A stretch of DNA of 64,000 nt from Streptomyces nodosus (GTDB lineage: Bacteria > Actinomycetota > Actinomycetes > Streptomycetales > Streptomycetaceae): contig NZ_CP023747.1 of NCBI RefSeq assembly GCF_008704995.1, positions 6,978,001 to 7,042,000 on the forward strand. The letters run 5' to 3'. This document shows positions 61,563 to 64,000 of this stretch, piece by piece (within the stretch, counting starts at the first letter, position 1; the number at the start of each line of letters is the position of its first letter). The notes below the pieces were generated by a model. That model made no database searches and had not been told where the DNA came from. It saw only the letters and a list, made by a program, of their open reading frames with translations. Made by a program: the position numbers and the translations under genes.

Positions 61563-61575
61563 GCTGGACTCCTGT

Positions 61576-61596
61576 GTTGACTGGCTGCCAGCCAAC
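61576..61596. promoter_or_regulatory. TetR operator
   Basis: GTTGACTGGC and GCCAGCCAAC form a 21-bp palindrome centred at 61586 with a single mismatched pair. It lies 13 nt upstream of the tetR-like start and abuts a minus-strand TATAGT box (61600-61595), so bound protein would block transcription. Confidence 0.75.
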
Positions 61597-61690
61597 TATA
61601 CTCGGGGCGTCTCGGACCCGTTTCCCATGGGTCGGTTCCGGGGTGGGGTCCGTCCTGGGCCACACGGGGGATGGTCCAGGACGGATGCCG

Positions 61691-61735
61691 GTCCTACCGC
61701 TCAGGACCGTGATCCACAGCCCTGAGCGGTAGGAC
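61691..61735. repeat. Perfect 15-bp inverted repeat upstream of DUF2630 gene
   Basis: GTCCTACCGCTCAGG (61691-61705) and its exact complement (61721-61735) flank a 15-nt loop. It sits between two divergent genes, so it is not an ordinary terminator of either. It may be a regulatory dyad or a stable hairpin in the DUF2630 leader, which starts 51 nt downstream. Confidence 0.7.
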
Positions 61736-61786
61736 CGCTGTACCGTCGCTGGTGGGGGCTCCATTCCCCGAGGAGGCGTGACGCAC

Positions 61787-62032
61787 ATGGCTGAAGAGCA
61801 GATCATGGCCAGGATCGCGGCCATGGTGGACGAGGAGCGCGGTCTGCGGGACGCGTTGTCCTCCGGCCGGATCGACAGTGCGACGGAACAGGAACGGCTC
61901 GCCGAGCTCGAACGCGCGTTGGACCAGTGCTGGGATCTGCTGCGTCAGCGCCGCGCGAAGGCCGAGTTCGGCGAGAACCCGAACGAGGCGCGCGTCCGCC
62001 CCGCCGCCCAGGTCGAGGACTACAAGGGCTGA
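61787..62032 (+). CDS. DUF2630 family protein
   Basis: The 81-residue protein starts MAEEQIMARIAAMVDEERGL and continues with LERALDQCWDLLRQRRAKAE and a C-terminal QVEDYKG, the DUF2630 pattern. It is a predicted coiled-coil helical hairpin, soluble and acidic. Function unknown. AGGAGG lies 10 nt upstream of ATG 61787; a GTG at 61778 is too close to it. It is divergent from the TetR gene. Confidence 0.85.
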   Translation: MAEEQIMARIAAMVDEERGLRDALSSGRIDSATEQERLAELERALDQCWDLLRQRRAKAEFGENPNEARVRPAAQVEDYKG

Positions 62033-62077
62033 GGAACCGGGACGCCCCCATGAGGTGCCCGGTGCAGGCGTCCGGTG

Positions 62078-63013
62078 CTAACCCAGAGCCCGCAGCCCCG
62101 GGGTCAATGCCACCAGTACGGGAAGCACCGGGACCAGTGCCGCGGTCGCCGTCAGCCGCAGTCGGTGTGCCGGGGGCAGCCGGTCCGGGGGAGTCAGAAG
62201 ACGGTCGACGCGCTGCGGAAGATGGGCCTGCGGAGTGGGGCAGGGCCCGAACACCCCCCGGTCCTCGTTGAGTTCCACCAGCGCCAGCGCGGTGGTGAGG
62301 CGGCCGTGACGGCGCGAGGCCATGTCGTCCGCGGCGAGTTCGACCAGCCGGTGCATCTCGTCACGGAACGCCGCGAAGACCGGCACCTGCGGAAAACCGT
62401 TGGCCAGCGCGGCGGAGGAGTGCAGCAGCCAGTCGTGCCGGGCCCGTGCGTGCCCCTGCTCATGGGCCAGCACCGCGTCCAGCTGCTTGCCCTTCAGTCG
62501 GCGCAACGCCGCTGTGGTGATGACCAGTTGGGGAGGGGCGCCGGGCAGCCACCAGGCGTCCGGGCGCTCGCCCTCCAGGACCACCAGTCGTTCGCTGTCG
62601 GCCCTCTCGCCGGGCAACAGCGGGGCCCGCAGGCGCAGTTCGGCACGGCGGTGGCGGCGGCGCACCCGCGCCCCGGCGATCTCCCGGACCAGCATCGCCG
62701 CGGTCCACGCCCCGCCGCACGCCAGGGCCACCGCGGTGGTCGCGGCCCACTGGGCGCCGGTGCCCAGAGCGTAGGCGTCCACGACCGAGTGCGGCGCGGG
62801 GGCGAAGAGATGACCTCGCACGGCCGTCCAGGCCGCGGCGGCGCTCAGCGCCATCGACAGGACGCAGCACACCAGTACGGCCATCACCACGCATTGCCAC
62901 ACCCACAGGGCGACCACCGGTTCCCGGTCCGGCCAGTCCGCCCGGGCCAGCAGCCGCGGGGCGAGAAGGGCGGTCAAACCGCCGAGCAGCAACAGTGCCG
63001 CGGGGACCATCAT
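62078..63013 (-). CDS. M56-family membrane metallopeptidase (BlaR1/MecR1-like)
   Basis: The 311-residue protein has four or so membrane helices and a zinc protease motif HEQGH in LDAVLAHEQGHARARHDWLL, with a downstream Glu in LVELAADDMASRRHGR that could be the third ligand. M56 proteins usually cleave a BlaI/MecI repressor after sensing a beta-lactam; no extracellular penicillin-binding domain or adjacent blaI-like gene is seen here, so the trigger is unknown. It lies 119 nt downstream of the DUF5134 gene in the same direction and may share its transcript. Confidence 0.85.
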   Translation of the reverse strand: MMVPAALLLLGGLTALLAPRLLARADWPDREPVVALWVWQCVVMAVLVCCVLSMALSAAAAWTAVRGHLFAPAPHSVVDAYALGTGAQWAATTAVALACGGAWTAAMLVREIAGARVRRRHRRAELRLRAPLLPGERADSERLVVLEGERPDAWWLPGAPPQLVITTAALRRLKGKQLDAVLAHEQGHARARHDWLLHSSAALANGFPQVPVFAAFRDEMHRLVELAADDMASRRHGRLTTALALVELNEDRGVFGPCPTPQAHLPQRVDRLLTPPDRLPPAHRLRLTATAALVPVLPVLVALTPGLRALG

Positions 63014-63132
63014 GAGGCGAAGCCTATGAGCAGGGCGCCGCCCGGATACCTCCCGTCGCGGCAAAGTGACGTACGCCACGATTGAGTCCGGCGTCGGCCG
63101 TAGAGAGCGACGCACTCCGGTGCGACACCCCG

Positions 63133-63681
63133 TCAGAGCGTCATGAGCATCGCCAGCATCGCTATCGCCATCGACAGCCGGCAGGCCCGTGCCAGTTCCG
63201 GCCGGTCGCCCCAGCCGACGGTGCGCACGCTTCCGCCCGGGCTCACCGCCGCGACCGGCACCAGCCGGACGCCGGAGAGCAGCGCATAGCCCGCGAAGTA
63301 GAGCAGGAACACCGCCGTGAGCGCCGGCACGCCACCGCCGTGGGCGTGGTGCCCGCCGGAGGCCCCCATCGTCACCGCCATATAGACCATCGCGGAGGTC
63401 TCCGCCAGATGGTGCAGATGATGTGCATCGGTGCGGGCCGCCCACAGCGCCCGCAGGGCCGCAGCGCCGAAGACCGCCGCACAGGCGGTCCAGGCCCAGG
63501 ACGGGGGCACGGCGACCGCCGCAGGCACGGCCATCACCGCCATGCCGAAGCCCATCAGTGCCTCGCCGCCCGCGGCCCGGCGCTGTTCCTCGACGGCGCT
63601 GCGCATGCGGAGCAGACAGTAGGCACCGGTCACCGCGCACAGCGCGACGAGCAGCCAGCCGAGTGAAGCAGGACCGTGCAC
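63133..63681 (-). CDS. DUF5134 membrane protein
   Basis: The 182-residue protein has about five membrane helices and the His-rich loop TDAHHLHHLAETSAMVYMAV then GGHHAHGGG, suggesting metal binding at the membrane, as is typical of DUF5134. GGGGGAGG lies 6 nt before the GTG at 63681. It precedes the M56 peptidase gene on the same strand. The pair, with a His-rich loop, could serve in metal (for example copper) handling, but this is only an inference. Confidence 0.8.
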   Translation of the reverse strand: MHGPASLGWLLVALCAVTGAYCLLRMRSAVEEQRRAAGGEALMGFGMAVMAVPAAVAVPPSWAWTACAAVFGAAALRALWAARTDAHHLHHLAETSAMVYMAVTMGASGGHHAHGGGVPALTAVFLLYFAGYALLSGVRLVPVAAVSPGGSVRTVGWGDRPELARACRLSMAIAMLAMLMTL

Positions 63682-63847
63682 CGCGCACCTCCCCCGCTCG
63701 ACGGTCTCCCTCGCAGGGGCATGCCCGTCACGGACGGTGCGCACGCGAGCGCACAGGGGTACTCGGGGGAGCGCGAGGGGCGCGACGCAGGCCGGGGTGG
63801 CGACGAGGGAATGATTTACGAGTAAAACACCTGCTAAGCTCATGGGT

Positions 63848-64000
63848 ATGAGCAGTGAGACCCCCAGAACCTCCCGTGTGCGCCCGCTACCCCTGTCAGG
63901 TCTCCTGCGTCCCGGCAGTCCCTCCGACATCTGGTTCAAGCCCGCGCTGAGTGTGGTCGTCGCGGCGGCCCCGCCGAATGTGACGCTGCTGGCGCTCGGC
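63848..64000 (+). CDS. FUSC-type transporter, N-terminal start (partial)
   Basis: From ATG 63848 (or 63842 in frame) the window encodes 51 residues starting MSSETPRTSRVRPLPLSGLL, followed by DIWFKPALSVVVAAAPPNVT and LLALG, the opening of FUSC/aromatic-acid exporter proteins with the first membrane helix. The rest lies outside the window. It is divergent from the DUF5134 gene. Confidence 0.6.
   Translation, partial: MSSETPRTSRVRPLPLSGLLRPGSPSDIWFKPALSVVVAAAPPNVTLLALG

Overview
The window is chromosomal DNA from a Streptomyces-type actinomycete. GC is very high with strong third-position bias, GTG and TTG starts are common, and the gene families are typical of the genus (roadblock/LC7 protein, XRE plus MAB_1171c-like membrane protein, and DUF5709, DUF5997, DUF6214, DUF2630 and DUF5134 proteins). 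I saw no tRNA, rRNA or CRISPR array.

Region 1 (1-4.87 kb) is accessory and decayed. It holds the tail of a TetR-like gene, a frameshifted SDR remnant, a possible Tn3 transposase scrap, an intact divergent MerR/SDR pair, an Rhs C-terminal remnant with a candidate immunity gene, and three broken IS fragments around a small membrane-protein gene.

Region 2 (4.8-13.1 kb) is carbon metabolism: an aldehyde dehydrogenase with its GAF-domain regulator, a Tat-exported amidase, and the xylose locus xylR-xylB divergent from xylA with a clear ROK-type operator.

Region 3 (13-35.6 kb) is mostly core-like: an MpaB-type oxygenase, methyltransferase, PPOX protein, lone roadblock protein, TesB thioesterase, DUF3516 helicase, a two-gene ABC exporter with one consensus and one degenerate ATP site, an L,D-transpeptidase, a MarR/ABC exporter pair with a perfect operator, and a small MltG-like protein. 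It ends with a sulfonate uptake operon (ssuC-ssuB-ssuA) headed by a leaderless cysteine-containing leader peptide. Its monooxygenase gene ssuD survives only as two short pieces.

Region 4 (35.8-48.3 kb) is accessory again: a divergent pair of large SNF2-type helicases (a candidate defence module), a GNAT-like protein, a transposase stub fused onto the upstream flank of a P450 gene, an XRE/7-TM pair, a PucR-like regulator with an in-frame TTA codon, and two small lower-GC genes.

Region 5 (48.4-64 kb) returns to conserved Streptomyces content: a lipoprotein, a methyltransferase, DUF5997 with a LysR-type sensor lacking a DNA-binding domain, Lrp/FUSC, a lactonase, sirohydrochlorin chelatase, ung with an overlapping BadF-type kinase, a CsoR-family regulator with a CstR-like cysteine pair and a palindromic operator, a ferredoxin reductase, TetR, DUF2630, M56 peptidase with DUF5134, and the start of a FUSC transporter cut by the window edge.
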